Origin: an uncultured Bacteroidia bacterium | Lineage (GTDB): Bacteria > Bacteroidota > Bacteroidia > Bacteroidales > Prolixibacteraceae | NCBI GenBank assembly: GCA_903902325.1 | Contig: CAIUUO010000050.1 | Span: 40,936-104,935 of the forward strand | DNA: 64,000 nt | Direction: 5' to 3' | The notes under the pieces: generated by a model | What the model was told of the DNA's origin: nothing | Database searches by the model: none | Seen by the model: only the letters and a program-made list of their open reading frames with translations | Program-made: the position numbers and the translations under genes | In this document: in pieces, positions 1 through 9,230 of the stretch | How the letters are laid out: the number at the start of each line of letters is the position of its first letter | Numbering within the stretch: the first letter of the stretch is position 1

Positions 1-355
1 TTTTTTGTCCTGCACCTTCAAAATGGAGAAGCGTCCGCCCGTTTGTAAAAGGATTGCTTATTGTAATGCGGTTCGTGTACCATCCCGGACCCTGGTAATA
101 GTTCACATCCGGATCGACGGCATCCGTGGCATTGAAACAGTGGGGCAGCGTGACATTCTCCCAAAGGGGAACACTCTCGGGATCACCGGCCTTAAAGGTT
201 CTTACTGCTTCCCAGATGCCTCCAAGGTCACCTTTGAGAAATTTCCAGTTATCATTCAGCCGGGTACTGTTTTCTGTTTGTGCCCTGAGCAGGCCGGTGC
301 ATCCGAGTCCGCTAATCAGCAGGCACAGCATGATAAATTTTCTGGTTTGAATCAT
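1..355 (-). CDS. GH2 beta-galactosidase-like enzyme, N-terminal part (cut by window edge)
   Basis: The frame is open from an ATG at 355 to the window edge, giving 118 codons with no stop. The protein begins with a hydrophobic signal segment (MLCLLISGLG, Ala-Gln cleavage site near residue 26). It continues with LNDNWKFLKGD, WENVTLPHCFN and YYQGPGWY, the usual start of the N-terminal sugar-binding jelly-roll of exported GH2 beta-galactosidases and beta-glucuronidases of Bacteroidota. The catalytic TIM barrel lies outside the window, so substrate and activity cannot be judged. It starts 10 bases after the stop of the upstream esterase gene and is probably in the same transcript. It would act on non-reducing-end beta-linked sugars in the periplasm or at the cell surface. 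A second in-frame ATG at residue 9 is possible. Confidence 0.8.
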   Translation of the reverse strand, partial: MIQTRKFIMLCLLISGLGCTGLLRAQTENSTRLNDNWKFLKGDLGGIWEAVRTFKAGDPESVPLWENVTLPHCFNATDAVDPDVNYYQGPGWYTNRITISNPFTNGRTLLHFEGAGQK

Positions 356-365
356 TGTTTGATTG

Positions 366-1211
366 TTAAGGTCTTTGTTTTTTTTCTAAAATTTCTTTGG
401 TAACAGCAGCCACTTCTTTTAAAAGCAATGGGAAGGCTGGTTCTGCCATACCTCCATGGTCAAATCCCTGAAGTTCAAACAGGGTTGTTTTTGTATGCCC
501 CGTCAATTTCATCATCCTTAACAAATAGGCATTTTCTTCATAGCGGCCAAGTAATTCAAGTTCTCGGTCACCGGTGATCAGTAACATACGGGGTGCATCC
601 GAGCGCACGAAATAGAGAGGTGCATACTTGTCAATAATGGGTTGAGTGTTTTTAATTCCTTCTTCTTTCCGGATGGTAAAATGAGTAATAGCTTGTCCGC
701 TAAAGGGGATCAATGCTGCAATACTGTCCGGGTCGATATTGTATTTTGCCAACCAACTCTTGTCGAGGGTGATCATCATTCCAAGGTATCCTCCGGCAGA
801 ATGCCCTGAAATGAAAATCAGATTCCTGTTTCCGCCAAATTTGCCAATGTTTTTGAACACCCATGCCACTGCTGCTGCAGCATCTTCTATATAGGCCGGA
901 GCCTTCACTTTAGGGGAAAGCCTGTATTCAACTCCAATAACTGCGTATCCTTTGTTCATCAGAGTTTCCGGAATTTGTTTCTTCCCGCCTGTTAAACTTC
1001 CACCGTGAAACCATACAATGGTCGGAAAATTCTTTGCTTTATCAGGATAACAGATATCCAGTGTACATTGAGATGCCAGATATGCATCATTCTTTTGAAC
1101 CGAATCACTGTAATAATGAATATCTTTTACTGTGCGGTATTCCTGTTGAGCCATCAGACTTACAGGAGCAAAAAGGCATAGAAGGAATGTCAGATTTATT
1201 AATGTTTTCAT
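366..1211 (-). CDS. Secreted alpha/beta-hydrolase (carbohydrate esterase-like)
   Basis: The 281-residue protein has a clear signal peptide ending at MAQQ near residue 21. It has the alpha/beta-hydrolase fold of the BD-FAE/Abhydrolase_3 type: an oxyanion-hole HGGS at 69-72, the nucleophile elbow GHSAGG with Ser138, a likely acid Asp215 in TGDRE, and His252 in FDHGG. The complete triad suggests an active esterase. Exported members of this family beside glycan-degrading genes often remove acetyl or feruloyl groups, but the leaving group here is unknown. It lies between a sulfatase gene (49-base gap) and the GH2 gene (10-base gap), so removal of ester decorations before exo-cleavage is the likely role (inference from context). 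Confidence 0.8.
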   Translation of the reverse strand: MKTLINLTFLLCLFAPVSLMAQQEYRTVKDIHYYSDSVQKNDAYLASQCTLDICYPDKAKNFPTIVWFHGGSLTGGKKQIPETLMNKGYAVIGVEYRLSPKVKAPAYIEDAAAAVAWVFKNIGKFGGNRNLIFISGHSAGGYLGMMITLDKSWLAKYNIDPDSIAALIPFSGQAITHFTIRKEEGIKNTQPIIDKYAPLYFVRSDAPRMLLITGDRELELLGRYEENAYLLRMMKLTGHTKTTLFELQGFDHGGMAEPAFPLLLKEVAAVTKEILEKKQRP

Positions 1212-1260
1212 CTTCTTATGTAATCAAACACTATTTGGAAATACAATTGAAATCTCCCGA

Positions 1261-2997
1261 TTATTCGCTTTTCACTTTTATTTTTTCACTGGTATTCCAC
1301 GGCCATGGCTTTGCCTTCGTCCGCAGCGCTTCGGCTTCCCATTTGGCTGCCATCTCCTTTACTCTTTCAGGAAATCTGGCGGCAAGGTCATTAGTTTCAG
1401 AAGGATCCTTGTCAAGATCATACAGTTCCCAGACATTTTCGTCTGCAGGAGTGAATCTTTTCTGATTCTTCACCCTGGCAACCAATTTCCAGTCTCCGAT
1501 CCTGATGGCGCGGTTGGCAGAATGTTCCCAGAAAAGGAATTCCCGTTTTGTATTCTGGTTTTTCAGGGCAGGGATCAGGCTGATACCTTCCAGCGGCTGA
1601 ATGGCATTGTTGTCGAAAATGGTCGGGTATTGTACACCTGTTATTTCGAGACAAGTTGGAACAATGTCGATTAAGTGTGATAGCTGCCTGGTAATCAATC
1701 CTTTTTTGACAATACCCTCCGGCCAGTGCACAATAAGTGGTGATGCAATACCACCCTGATGAACATACTGTTTGTACATTCTGTAAGGAGTGTTGCTAAC
1801 GTTCGCCCATTCCGGACCATAAGCCATCCATGCATTGGCATCACCGGCCATGACTCCCCGTCCGCTGCGAACAAAGCGTCCGTCACGGGTGTATATTGGC
1901 TTTTTGCTCAAATTGATTGAATCATACGAAGTTGGCTTCAGCACCAATTGGTCTGCCGTAGGAGGGATTTCAGGCTGATCAGATCCCTGAGGTTCGGCGC
2001 AACCGCCATTGTCCTGCATGAAGAAAATGACAGTGTTATCCAGTTCGCCTTTCTCCTCCAAAGCAGAGATGATTCGGCCAATACCCTGATCCATCACATC
2101 GATCATAGCCGCATAAACCTGCATACGTCGTACCTGCCAGGCTTTCAAGGGTTCATCTTTCCATGCAGGGACCTCTACACTCCTTTTTGAAAGGACGCAA
2201 TTGTTGCTGATGATCCCCAGTTTCTTTAACTTGTTGAAGCGCAATACGCGAAGTGAATCCCATCCGATATCATATTTGCCTTTGTATTTTGCCACCTCTT
2301 TTTCAGGGGCATGCAATGGCCAGTGTGCAGCGGTATAGGCAACGTAAAAAAAGAATGGTTTATCCTTTGGGTGCTGTCGGATAAATTTCACGGTAGTATC
2401 GCTGATGGCATCCGTGTAATAGAAATTTTTGCCCGGTGGAACAAAAGTATTGTTACTGATCAAAGTACCAGGATCATAATAGCTTCCGGAGCCGTTTAGG
2501 GTACCGAAATACCTGTCGAATCCCCGCTGCAATGGCCAGTTCTCTTTGTTCCCTTTTGGAGAAATGTCCTTGGCAATGTGCCATTTACCTGTCATATAAG
2601 TTGCATATCCTGCCTTTTTCAGGATATGGGCAAGGGTGACGGAGTTTTTGCTCAAATCGTCGCCATACCCAGGCTCCGTATAATTTTCAGAGGCCAGATT
2701 GCCCATATTGGCCTCATGAGGGTAAAGGCCGGTCAAAAGGGACGCCCGGCTCGGACTGCACCTGGCGGTATTGTAAAACTGGGTGAAACGTATCCCGTTG
2801 TTAGCCAGCCTGTCGAGGTTTGGCGTTTTGATTTCCGAGCCGAAACAACCAATGTCTGAGTAACCCATGTCATCGCTTAAAATTACAAGGATATTGGGTT
2901 TCTTCAGATCAGCTCGACTGCTTTGTGAAAAGAGAGCTGAAGGCATTGCAGTAAGGAGGATCAGGTTTGCTGCTCTTGGTAAATAGAAAGATTTCAT
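1261..2997 (-). CDS. S1-family sulfatase (arylsulfatase type)
   Basis: The 578-residue protein is a formylglycine-dependent sulfatase. After a signal peptide (about residues 1-24) come the metal-binding SDD at 41-43 and the maturation motif CSPSR with Cys80, to be oxidised to formylglycine, followed by ASLLTG. A second metal or sulfate site is visible in the MQDNGG segment. The length and the NTARCSPSRASLLTGLYPHE context resemble the S1_4-like arylsulfatase group of Bacteroidota (subfamily from memory, moderate certainty). It hydrolyses a sulfate ester on a sugar, probably in the periplasm. The next sulfatase gene ends 17 bases upstream, so they should be co-transcribed. Which sulfate position it attacks cannot be read from the sequence. 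Confidence 0.9.
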   Translation of the reverse strand: MKSFYLPRAANLILLTAMPSALFSQSSRADLKKPNILVILSDDMGYSDIGCFGSEIKTPNLDRLANNGIRFTQFYNTARCSPSRASLLTGLYPHEANMGNLASENYTEPGYGDDLSKNSVTLAHILKKAGYATYMTGKWHIAKDISPKGNKENWPLQRGFDRYFGTLNGSGSYYDPGTLISNNTFVPPGKNFYYTDAISDTTVKFIRQHPKDKPFFFYVAYTAAHWPLHAPEKEVAKYKGKYDIGWDSLRVLRFNKLKKLGIISNNCVLSKRSVEVPAWKDEPLKAWQVRRMQVYAAMIDVMDQGIGRIISALEEKGELDNTVIFFMQDNGGCAEPQGSDQPEIPPTADQLVLKPTSYDSINLSKKPIYTRDGRFVRSGRGVMAGDANAWMAYGPEWANVSNTPYRMYKQYVHQGGIASPLIVHWPEGIVKKGLITRQLSHLIDIVPTCLEITGVQYPTIFDNNAIQPLEGISLIPALKNQNTKREFLFWEHSANRAIRIGDWKLVARVKNQKRFTPADENVWELYDLDKDPSETNDLAARFPERVKEMAAKWEAEALRTKAKPWPWNTSEKIKVKSE

Positions 2998-3014
2998 GGC
3001 AGATTATTTCGTAT

Positions 3015-4403
3015 TCATTCTTCTTTTTGTTTCGCTTTTTTGGCTTTCTTCTTCAGTTGATTGGCAGCCTTGTTGGCATGACGACCGGTGCCATCGCCCT
3101 GGTCAATGTACCCGCCCTTCGGGTTTAAGCGGTCGAGTTCTGTCTGCAGACTTTTGCGTGCGGCGATTGCAGCCTCGTTTTTCGTATCGGCAGCGACGGC
3201 AATCTCTTCGAAAGGAGCCTTGCTCATGTCATATAGTTCACCGGATTCATTGAGTTTCCATCCCGCATTACGCACCCAGTAATTGTTGGCAAGTTGCACA
3301 AATACTGAGTTTCTTGGGTTTCCTTTTTGGCCGTGGATTTGGGCATTAAAGCTTTGACCATCAAGAATAGCCTCTTTTGGCAGGGTCGCTCCCGTAATTT
3401 CAGCAAAAGTTGGAAGAAAATCTGTTTCACTGATCAGATCATCAGAAACCTTTCCTTTAGGTGTGACGCCAGGCCAGTAAATGATCAGCGGCTCAAGACT
3501 TCCGCCTTCAAGCATCGATCCTTTTTGTCCGCTTAACCGGCGTCCACCGATCGTAGCCCTATCCGATTTGCCTCCGGCAGTTCCGTTGTCGCTAAAGAAA
3601 ATCAGGATGGTATTGTCGCTTAGTTTGAGGCGGTCGAGTTCTTTCCGGAGGGCGCCTACAAGCTTGTCCATATAAACGATATTGTCGTCATAGAAGTCGG
3701 TAGTAGTCGGTTTGCTGTCGGGAGTTCTCATAATTTCCCCATGAACATGCGACATGGAATAGTAGGCGAAGAACTGGTTGTTTTTGTTTTTTGTCAGGAA
3801 ATCGACCATCTTCTGATGCATCACATCCGGCATATACTCGTTCTCTTTCAGGATAAAGTCCGTACCATTGACCCTGTAATTCTGTTTTTTTCCGGGCTCC
3901 GTCCAGTAAACGCCGCTTCCAAAGAACCGCAGGTATTCATCAAAGCTGAAGTCAGATGGATCATCCGGTAATTGCCCCCATTTGCCGATACACGTGGAAA
4001 CATATCCAGCAGGTTTAATGTAATAAGGGATCGCCTTCTCGGCTTTGGTAAAGACGCTGGAGCAGGCATCCTGGTTTGTAGCCCCGGTGCGGAACACATA
4101 CCGTCCGGTAAGGAGGGTTGCACGCGACGGGCCACACAGTGGTGTGGCATAGGCATGCGTGAAACGGAGTCCCTGACTCGCCAGTTTATCGATATTGGGC
4201 GTTTTGTAATGATCAGACCCGTTACAGCCAATTTCGGCATAACCCAGATCATCGGCCAGAATAAAGATGATGTTTGGCTTCTTCTGTTGGGTTTTTTGTG
4301 CATCAGCGAGGGTAGAGTTCATCATTGCCCCTATCATTGGCAGGGTAAGCATACCAACTGTTTTAATGTTGGCAAGTCTCGGGAAAGTCTTTAAAAGATT
4401 CAT
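3015..4403 (-). CDS. S1-family sulfatase
   Basis: The 462-residue exported sulfatase has ILADD at 48-52 (metal binding), a canonical maturation motif CGPSRATLLTG with Cys90, and a FFSDNG segment typical of the second metal site. The N-terminus has a basic, then hydrophobic stretch (residues 10-34) ending at LADAQ, consistent with a signal peptide. The C-terminus is an unusual lysine-rich tail (KKKAKKAKQKEE) of unknown role. It lies in a tight row with the propeller-lyase gene upstream (12-base gap) and another sulfatase downstream (17-base gap). It is less like the 1261-2997 sulfatase than a recent duplicate would be, so the two probably remove different sulfates. Confidence 0.9.
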   Translation of the reverse strand: MNLLKTFPRLANIKTVGMLTLPMIGAMMNSTLADAQKTQQKKPNIIFILADDLGYAEIGCNGSDHYKTPNIDKLASQGLRFTHAYATPLCGPSRATLLTGRYVFRTGATNQDACSSVFTKAEKAIPYYIKPAGYVSTCIGKWGQLPDDPSDFSFDEYLRFFGSGVYWTEPGKKQNYRVNGTDFILKENEYMPDVMHQKMVDFLTKNKNNQFFAYYSMSHVHGEIMRTPDSKPTTTDFYDDNIVYMDKLVGALRKELDRLKLSDNTILIFFSDNGTAGGKSDRATIGGRRLSGQKGSMLEGGSLEPLIIYWPGVTPKGKVSDDLISETDFLPTFAEITGATLPKEAILDGQSFNAQIHGQKGNPRNSVFVQLANNYWVRNAGWKLNESGELYDMSKAPFEEIAVAADTKNEAAIAARKSLQTELDRLNPKGGYIDQGDGTGRHANKAANQLKKKAKKAKQKEE

Positions 4404-4415
4404 GATTCAGGAGTT

Positions 4416-6569
4416 TTATTTATTGTTTTTTATATTTATCCAAAGCAAGGGGTTTTTCAGCATCATTGAAATTGCGCTTTCATCACTATTGTTTTTCTCT
4501 TTTAGTGATTTCCACAAGTCAATCCAGGCAGGATTGCTTCCTGCAATCGCTGCGAAAATCATAAATTGCCTGGCTTCGGGTTGATCGTTCCAATGGTCCA
4601 CATCCTCACCTCCGGTCCATTTCTTTTTGTCCAGGAGGAATGAGAGCATATAATCGAGACCTTTCCAGATGCCACGCCCGTCGGGCAGTACATAATTCCA
4701 GTCATTGAAGTTTTTATCATCAAGGATCCAAAGTAAGGAGGCCGTTGCATCCAGATTGAACAAGGAATAGGAATAGGGTTTGGTCCTGGCCAGTTCTTCC
4801 GGATAGCTTCCGTTTGACGCCATCTGGTTGGGCAGCAATATTTTCATGTAATGGTCGCGGCACATCCGCAGGACCTTTTCATCCCCGGTTAATCGGGCAT
4901 AGGAGGCGACCTGTGCATGCCACCAGGTACCATGGTTATTCCTGGCGTTCATCTCATCAAGACCATAGGAATGTGTAGTAAGCCAGGAGACAAATTTTCC
5001 AAACCATTCTTTTATGGCTGCAATGTCTTTGGCAGATACGGCCGGGGATTTCTGCAGAATCATCACGGATTGCGCAACATCCATTAATTGTCCTGCATCG
5101 ATGATCCCGGTTCCGCGACCGGTATTTACACCGCGGATTGCCTGCGCATACAGCATATTGGGGTTCATCATGGTAGTTGTATCAACCAGCCAGGCCATCA
5201 GATGTTCCATCGCAGCATTGGCATATTTTTGATTTCCGGTTAAAAGCCAGGCGGATGTCTCTGTTCCGACAATCCATGAGAAATTGCGGAGATCCTTGTC
5301 GTGATCCTGGAACCGGCCGGGAAACCTCAGCCCGTCATGCCGGATAAATTTTCCGTTTGGATTGGCAGGGTCAGGCCACCAATACGGACCTTCCGAGTAA
5401 AAATCGTGCCTGCCGCCTGCACTTCTGGGGCATGAAGTGGCTGTTACTGTTCGTGGTTTTACATTTAATAATTTTTGGGCTCTTTGGATGATTCCTTCCT
5501 TCTCCATTGCTTCTACCTGCCTGACTATCGAATCCGAAACGGAGATTCCATTGGTTTTACTGCCAGTTTGATTGATTTTAACTTCCGCGATGCCAATGCC
5601 AAGTTCTCCTGCAATGGAATATAGAAGATATATTTTTCCCTGGTCTTCGAAGATGGCAGGATCCCTGAGTTCACGGACCGATTTTTTGGAGGCTCCTTCA
5701 ACTGATTTTACAATTGGATTGTTGACGCCCTCATAATCGTATTGAGGTTCCAGTAGCGAAACTGGCGTCGAAGCTTCCCAGTTTTGCCAGTCTTTGGTTA
5801 GATGGATTTTTGAATAGAGGATGTGTTCAGGTGCATCTCCGATTCTGGAATAGAAGATATACATGAACTCCCCTTTTTGAAGCAGGGCCAGATGTCGCAA
5901 GTGGTACGATCCGTTGGGATCATTAACCAGACGATAGGGGTTGGGTCCCTGTTCAAATTTTGTCTTCCCATCGTCAGACCTGTACAATCCTTTCTTCGAC
6001 ATGGCGTAAAACTGATTGTCCCATTTGAAGACCCTGAAATAGGATTCGCCGAGTATTTCATGCTCAGGAAGAAAGTCAATCCCATTTTTAGAGGTAGCCC
6101 GAAGAGTCACCTGGGGGGTTTCTACGCCATCTGCTGTTTTCCCTGCCGAGATGTGGAAATACATCACCAACTCCTTTTTTTCGGGATCAATCAAAAGATC
6201 GGGAGATGCGATATGTTTGACAGCCAACTTATTGATGCCATCATCGAAAATGCAATCTTCCCTTTTCAGGGTTCCCTTTTCATAAATTTTCCAGGGACCT
6301 TCAGGATGATCAGCATAAGCCAGACGGATGTATTTCCCCTGGTGGTGGGCAAAATAGAGGTAATATTTCCCCAACGGAGACTGGATCCAGTCGGGTACTT
6401 TGATCATTGAAGGGCCATTGATGTTATCTCCATCCCCGGAAGGAAGCATTCCGGGTGTAATGATTGGATTTACTTTCAGCCGGAGTGCTTCAAACCCCTG
6501 TGAATAACCGAATGATGCGGTTAAAATGAATAGTGCAAGAAATGCTGCTTGTTTGTAAAATTTAATCAT
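4416..6569 (-). CDS. Two-domain protein: five-bladed beta-propeller fused to alginate-lyase-like (PF05426) domain
   Basis: The 717-residue protein has a signal peptide to about residue 23. Residues about 30-335 look like a GH43/GH117-type propeller, with repeated aromatic strands such as KYYLYFAHHQG (near 68-78), a DPAIF motif near 303 and IYLLYSIAGE near 313. Residues about 350-717 form an alginate-lyase-like (alpha/alpha) barrel: RHDFYSEGPYWWPDP at 387-401, the NNH catalytic-type motif at 544-546 (compare Asn-His of PL5 lyases) and EELAR...YSYS near 591-602. The C-terminal part resembles the PL38-like group, and a family member was recalled to cut glucuronan or alginate (moderate certainty). 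Propeller hydrolases with this look usually act on galactose-type or arabinose-type bonds. A single polypeptide could combine glycosidase or binding activity with beta-elimination. It sits between sulfatase genes at gaps of 12 and 15 bases. Confidence 0.8.
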   Translation of the reverse strand: MIKFYKQAAFLALFILTASFGYSQGFEALRLKVNPIITPGMLPSGDGDNINGPSMIKVPDWIQSPLGKYYLYFAHHQGKYIRLAYADHPEGPWKIYEKGTLKREDCIFDDGINKLAVKHIASPDLLIDPEKKELVMYFHISAGKTADGVETPQVTLRATSKNGIDFLPEHEILGESYFRVFKWDNQFYAMSKKGLYRSDDGKTKFEQGPNPYRLVNDPNGSYHLRHLALLQKGEFMYIFYSRIGDAPEHILYSKIHLTKDWQNWEASTPVSLLEPQYDYEGVNNPIVKSVEGASKKSVRELRDPAIFEDQGKIYLLYSIAGELGIGIAEVKINQTGSKTNGISVSDSIVRQVEAMEKEGIIQRAQKLLNVKPRTVTATSCPRSAGGRHDFYSEGPYWWPDPANPNGKFIRHDGLRFPGRFQDHDKDLRNFSWIVGTETSAWLLTGNQKYANAAMEHLMAWLVDTTTMMNPNMLYAQAIRGVNTGRGTGIIDAGQLMDVAQSVMILQKSPAVSAKDIAAIKEWFGKFVSWLTTHSYGLDEMNARNNHGTWWHAQVASYARLTGDEKVLRMCRDHYMKILLPNQMASNGSYPEELARTKPYSYSLFNLDATASLLWILDDKNFNDWNYVLPDGRGIWKGLDYMLSFLLDKKKWTGGEDVDHWNDQPEARQFMIFAAIAGSNPAWIDLWKSLKEKNNSDESAISMMLKNPLLWINIKNNK

Positions 6570-6584
6570 AGTCGTTTGTACACA

Positions 6585-8204
6585 CTATTTAACTGAAAAT
6601 TTTTTGTACTGCGAATTCAAAAAATTGACCATTTTGCTGTTTAATTCTTTTGCAATGGAAGCATATTCTTTTTCGTTCACAACACTGACCGTCTCATTGG
6701 GGTCTTTTACATAATCGTACAGTTCAGTGGCTACTATCAGGTCCTCACTGAACGGTTTGTAACTCCGGAAACTGTCCTTCATCCAGATGGTATAGCGATA
6801 TTTCCCGGTTCTGAGCGAATATCCCATGTACTGTCCATCAGACCATCCCAGCCTTTCCGTATCCAGTTTGTCAAGGGTACGCGGATATTGGCTGATTGAA
6901 AAGTCCTTGACGGTTGCTTTTGGATTCTTCATCACTGAAACCAAACTTTTCCCATCCAGGTGCGATGGAATTGCGATGCCTGAGAGATCACACAACGTTG
7001 GGAATATATCAATGAATTCGGATGGCGATTTTGTTTTTGACGGATTGATTCCGGGGGAAGAGATGATCAGCGGTGCATGGGTCGCCTGTTCAAAGTTGGT
7101 GTGTTTGCACCACAGGTTGTGGTCGCCCAGATGCCAGCCATGGTCGCCCCAAAGTATAACGATCGTGTTTTTGGATAATCCAAGTGAATCGAGCGTATTT
7201 AGGAGGATTCCAACCTGGGCATCAGTGTACGATGTCGCTGCATAATAGCCGTGTATCAGCTCCTTTTGCTTGTCAATCGGCATATCCAGCCCGACTTTCT
7301 GATCGGAAAAGGATGAAATTTCGGGTATGTCAGAATAGGCGTACAATTCTGCTGCGGTATGGTAGGCCATGTCCGGACTGTTTTTGGCTTTTTGCTGGAA
7401 AGGTGCCAGTGGCATCTTGTCCCTCTGGTATAGATCCCAGTATTTTTTTGGTGCAACGAAAGGTAAATGGGGCTTTGTCAGTCCAACTCCAAAGAAAAAC
7501 GGGCGGCCATCTTTTGCAAGTTTTGCGAGTATTTCTTTGGCATGGACAGTGTTGGCACCATCAATATAGGCATTGTCCGGAACATCCACACATTCGACGG
7601 ATGGCTTTATATATTTGTCAACAAATGCTGTAAGATCCTTACCCGTCAATCCTTTAGCCTGGCCTTCCTTAGTGTATTTGACGATCAGAGCCTTTGTTTC
7701 GGGTTTTTGGTACTGACCTTCGGGCTTTCCGGTGGAAGCCGGATAATATTTATCGGATTTTTTGAAATATGGAATGCTCCAGGATGGTTTGTCGAAGTCG
7801 TCGTCCACGCAGCGTGAATCGAAAATTTTACCAATTCCCGCAGTCTGGTATCCATTCGAAATAAAGTATTGTGGTAGAGAGAGAATATCCGGATTGACAT
7901 CGCGCATCTTTGTTTTCAGGTCCCAGACACGGGTATAGTCGGGGCGCATCCCGGTCATCAGGCTGGCGCGTGTCGGTCCGCAGACTGCCTGTTGACAGTA
8001 GTTTTGCAGGAAGACTGTCCCATGTGAAGCAAGCTTGTCGATGTTGGGACTTTTAACTAGTTTATCTCCATAACAACCCAGTACCGGTTTTAAATCGTCC
8101 ACCGCAATGAAAAGAACATTCATTTTCTTTTCCTGAGCGGAGAGCTGAGTCAAGGTCAATCCGACCTGCGCTAAAATGCCTATTGACGTCAATAAATTTT
8201 TCAT
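6585..8204 (-). CDS. S1-family sulfatase, iduronate-2-sulfatase-like
   Basis: The 539-residue protein starts with a signal peptide ending at LSAQ (residue 24). It shows FIAVDDLKP (33-40) and the maturation motif CGPTRASLMTG with Cys75, preceded by NYCQQAV. LGDHNLW and WGDHGWHLGDH are further conserved active-site and metal-binding segments of iduronate-2-sulfatase-like enzymes (S1_7-like by memory). In this family the substrate is often a 2-O-sulfated uronic acid, which would fit a locus rich in uronate lyases, but other sugars are known. It is clearly related over its whole length to the sulfatase at 15645-17234, which differs in the maturation motif. The DUF4380 gene ends 15 bases upstream. 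Confidence 0.9.
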   Translation of the reverse strand: MKNLLTSIGILAQVGLTLTQLSAQEKKMNVLFIAVDDLKPVLGCYGDKLVKSPNIDKLASHGTVFLQNYCQQAVCGPTRASLMTGMRPDYTRVWDLKTKMRDVNPDILSLPQYFISNGYQTAGIGKIFDSRCVDDDFDKPSWSIPYFKKSDKYYPASTGKPEGQYQKPETKALIVKYTKEGQAKGLTGKDLTAFVDKYIKPSVECVDVPDNAYIDGANTVHAKEILAKLAKDGRPFFFGVGLTKPHLPFVAPKKYWDLYQRDKMPLAPFQQKAKNSPDMAYHTAAELYAYSDIPEISSFSDQKVGLDMPIDKQKELIHGYYAATSYTDAQVGILLNTLDSLGLSKNTIVILWGDHGWHLGDHNLWCKHTNFEQATHAPLIISSPGINPSKTKSPSEFIDIFPTLCDLSGIAIPSHLDGKSLVSVMKNPKATVKDFSISQYPRTLDKLDTERLGWSDGQYMGYSLRTGKYRYTIWMKDSFRSYKPFSEDLIVATELYDYVKDPNETVSVVNEKEYASIAKELNSKMVNFLNSQYKKFSVK

Positions 8205-8219
8205 GCAATGCTAATTATA

Positions 8220-9230
8220 CTAATTCAACTCTTTTATTTTATTCTGGATGCCTTTCAGATCGGCGTTCTTATCTGCCGGGTAGGAGTAATTAAAAAGATA
8301 CCAGTATTCTGTAAATGAAACCTCTTTCCCTGGAGCAATTGTTTCCATCGGACCGATGGGTTCAATTTCGCACATCAGTTCCTTGTAAAAAACGCAGGCT
8401 GTACTTGCTGCAATTTCGCCATAATTTCTAAGCGGAAACACCGGGTATTTTTTAACGAAAAGCTGATTGTCCCTTGTGATATATGCCAACCAACCTGCAT
8501 AGCTATCCGTTACAATTTTAGGTTGTGATGGTATTCCGGTTACTTCAAGGATTCCCTCCCTGATCCGGATATTTACCTCCTTTTCAGGGATAAAATTAAG
8601 TGTTCTTCCCGGTCCATAGATTAAATAGCCCAACGGATATCTGCTTTCAGGATTAAGTGGCGACAATGAAATACCGTTTCCTTTAACGAAGGTACGGCTC
8701 CAGTGGCAATATTTTTTCATTGATTTACTTGTATTCCTGATGGTCTGGGTAAATTCGAGACGACTGCCGTTTTTGGCAAGTTTGAATTTTCGTTTCAGTT
8801 GAACACCGGTGGCTGTATCTTCCTGACTGATCATTTCTGCTTCCCGCTCACCTGTTACACGGGCATCCCACTTCCCCAGAAAAAGTGCCGGATGCGCTGG
8901 AATGGTTCTCTCAGGTCCGATATCTGACCTTCCGCCGGAAGGATGGATGAACTTTCCGGGTTCATATACATTACCATCCTGTGCATCATCTACATACAAT
9001 ACATTTTTGCCATTGAGTTCATATGCAAGAACTCTTCCGCCCAAATTAGGTTCCAACACGACCCGAACCGAATCATTGGACAATTCGATTGAGCCGGGAT
9101 ATTGTCGTTCGGTAATTATCCTTGATCCTTGAGACTGAGCTATGCTCCGGTTGCAAAGAAATGCCAGGACGATCATTATCACCAGATGAATGTTTTTTCT
9201 ATGGAGGAGTATTGTTTGCAATTCAGACAA
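8220..9230 (-). CDS. DUF4380-like secreted protein, mutarotase-type fold predicted
   Basis: The frame begins with TTG at 9230, directly after the TAA (9233-9231) of the upstream bicupin-esterase, so translation is probably coupled. No ATG precedes the hydrophobic segment HLVIMIVLAFLCNRSIAQ, which looks like a signal peptide; an ATG inside it at residue 20 would destroy it. The mature part resembles DUF4380 proteins, whose beta-sandwich is related to galactose mutarotases (RVVLEPNLGGRVLAYELNG, then SGGRSDIGPE near residues 99-108, LEFTQTIRN, CHWSRTFV). The function of the family is not known. Exported members near glycoside hydrolases are common, so sugar binding or epimerisation is possible. 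Length 336 residues by the TTG start. Confidence 0.65.
   Translation of the reverse strand: MSELQTILLHRKNIHLVIMIVLAFLCNRSIAQSQGSRIITERQYPGSIELSNDSVRVVLEPNLGGRVLAYELNGKNVLYVDDAQDGNVYEPGKFIHPSGGRSDIGPERTIPAHPALFLGKWDARVTGEREAEMISQEDTATGVQLKRKFKLAKNGSRLEFTQTIRNTSKSMKKYCHWSRTFVKGNGISLSPLNPESRYPLGYLIYGPGRTLNFIPEKEVNIRIREGILEVTGIPSQPKIVTDSYAGWLAYITRDNQLFVKKYPVFPLRNYGEIAASTACVFYKELMCEIEPIGPMETIAPGKEVSFTEYWYLFNYSYPADKNADLKGIQNKIKELN

Noticed and set aside
3972..4394. Long plus-strand open frames opposite the sulfatase genes
   Set aside because: They mirror the minus-strand coding frame, lack recognisable domains or start context, and overlap fully with well-supported genes.
5823..6410. 195-residue plus-strand frame opposite the propeller domain
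   Set aside because: It is an antisense shadow of the propeller-lyase gene, without family resemblance or independent coding signs.
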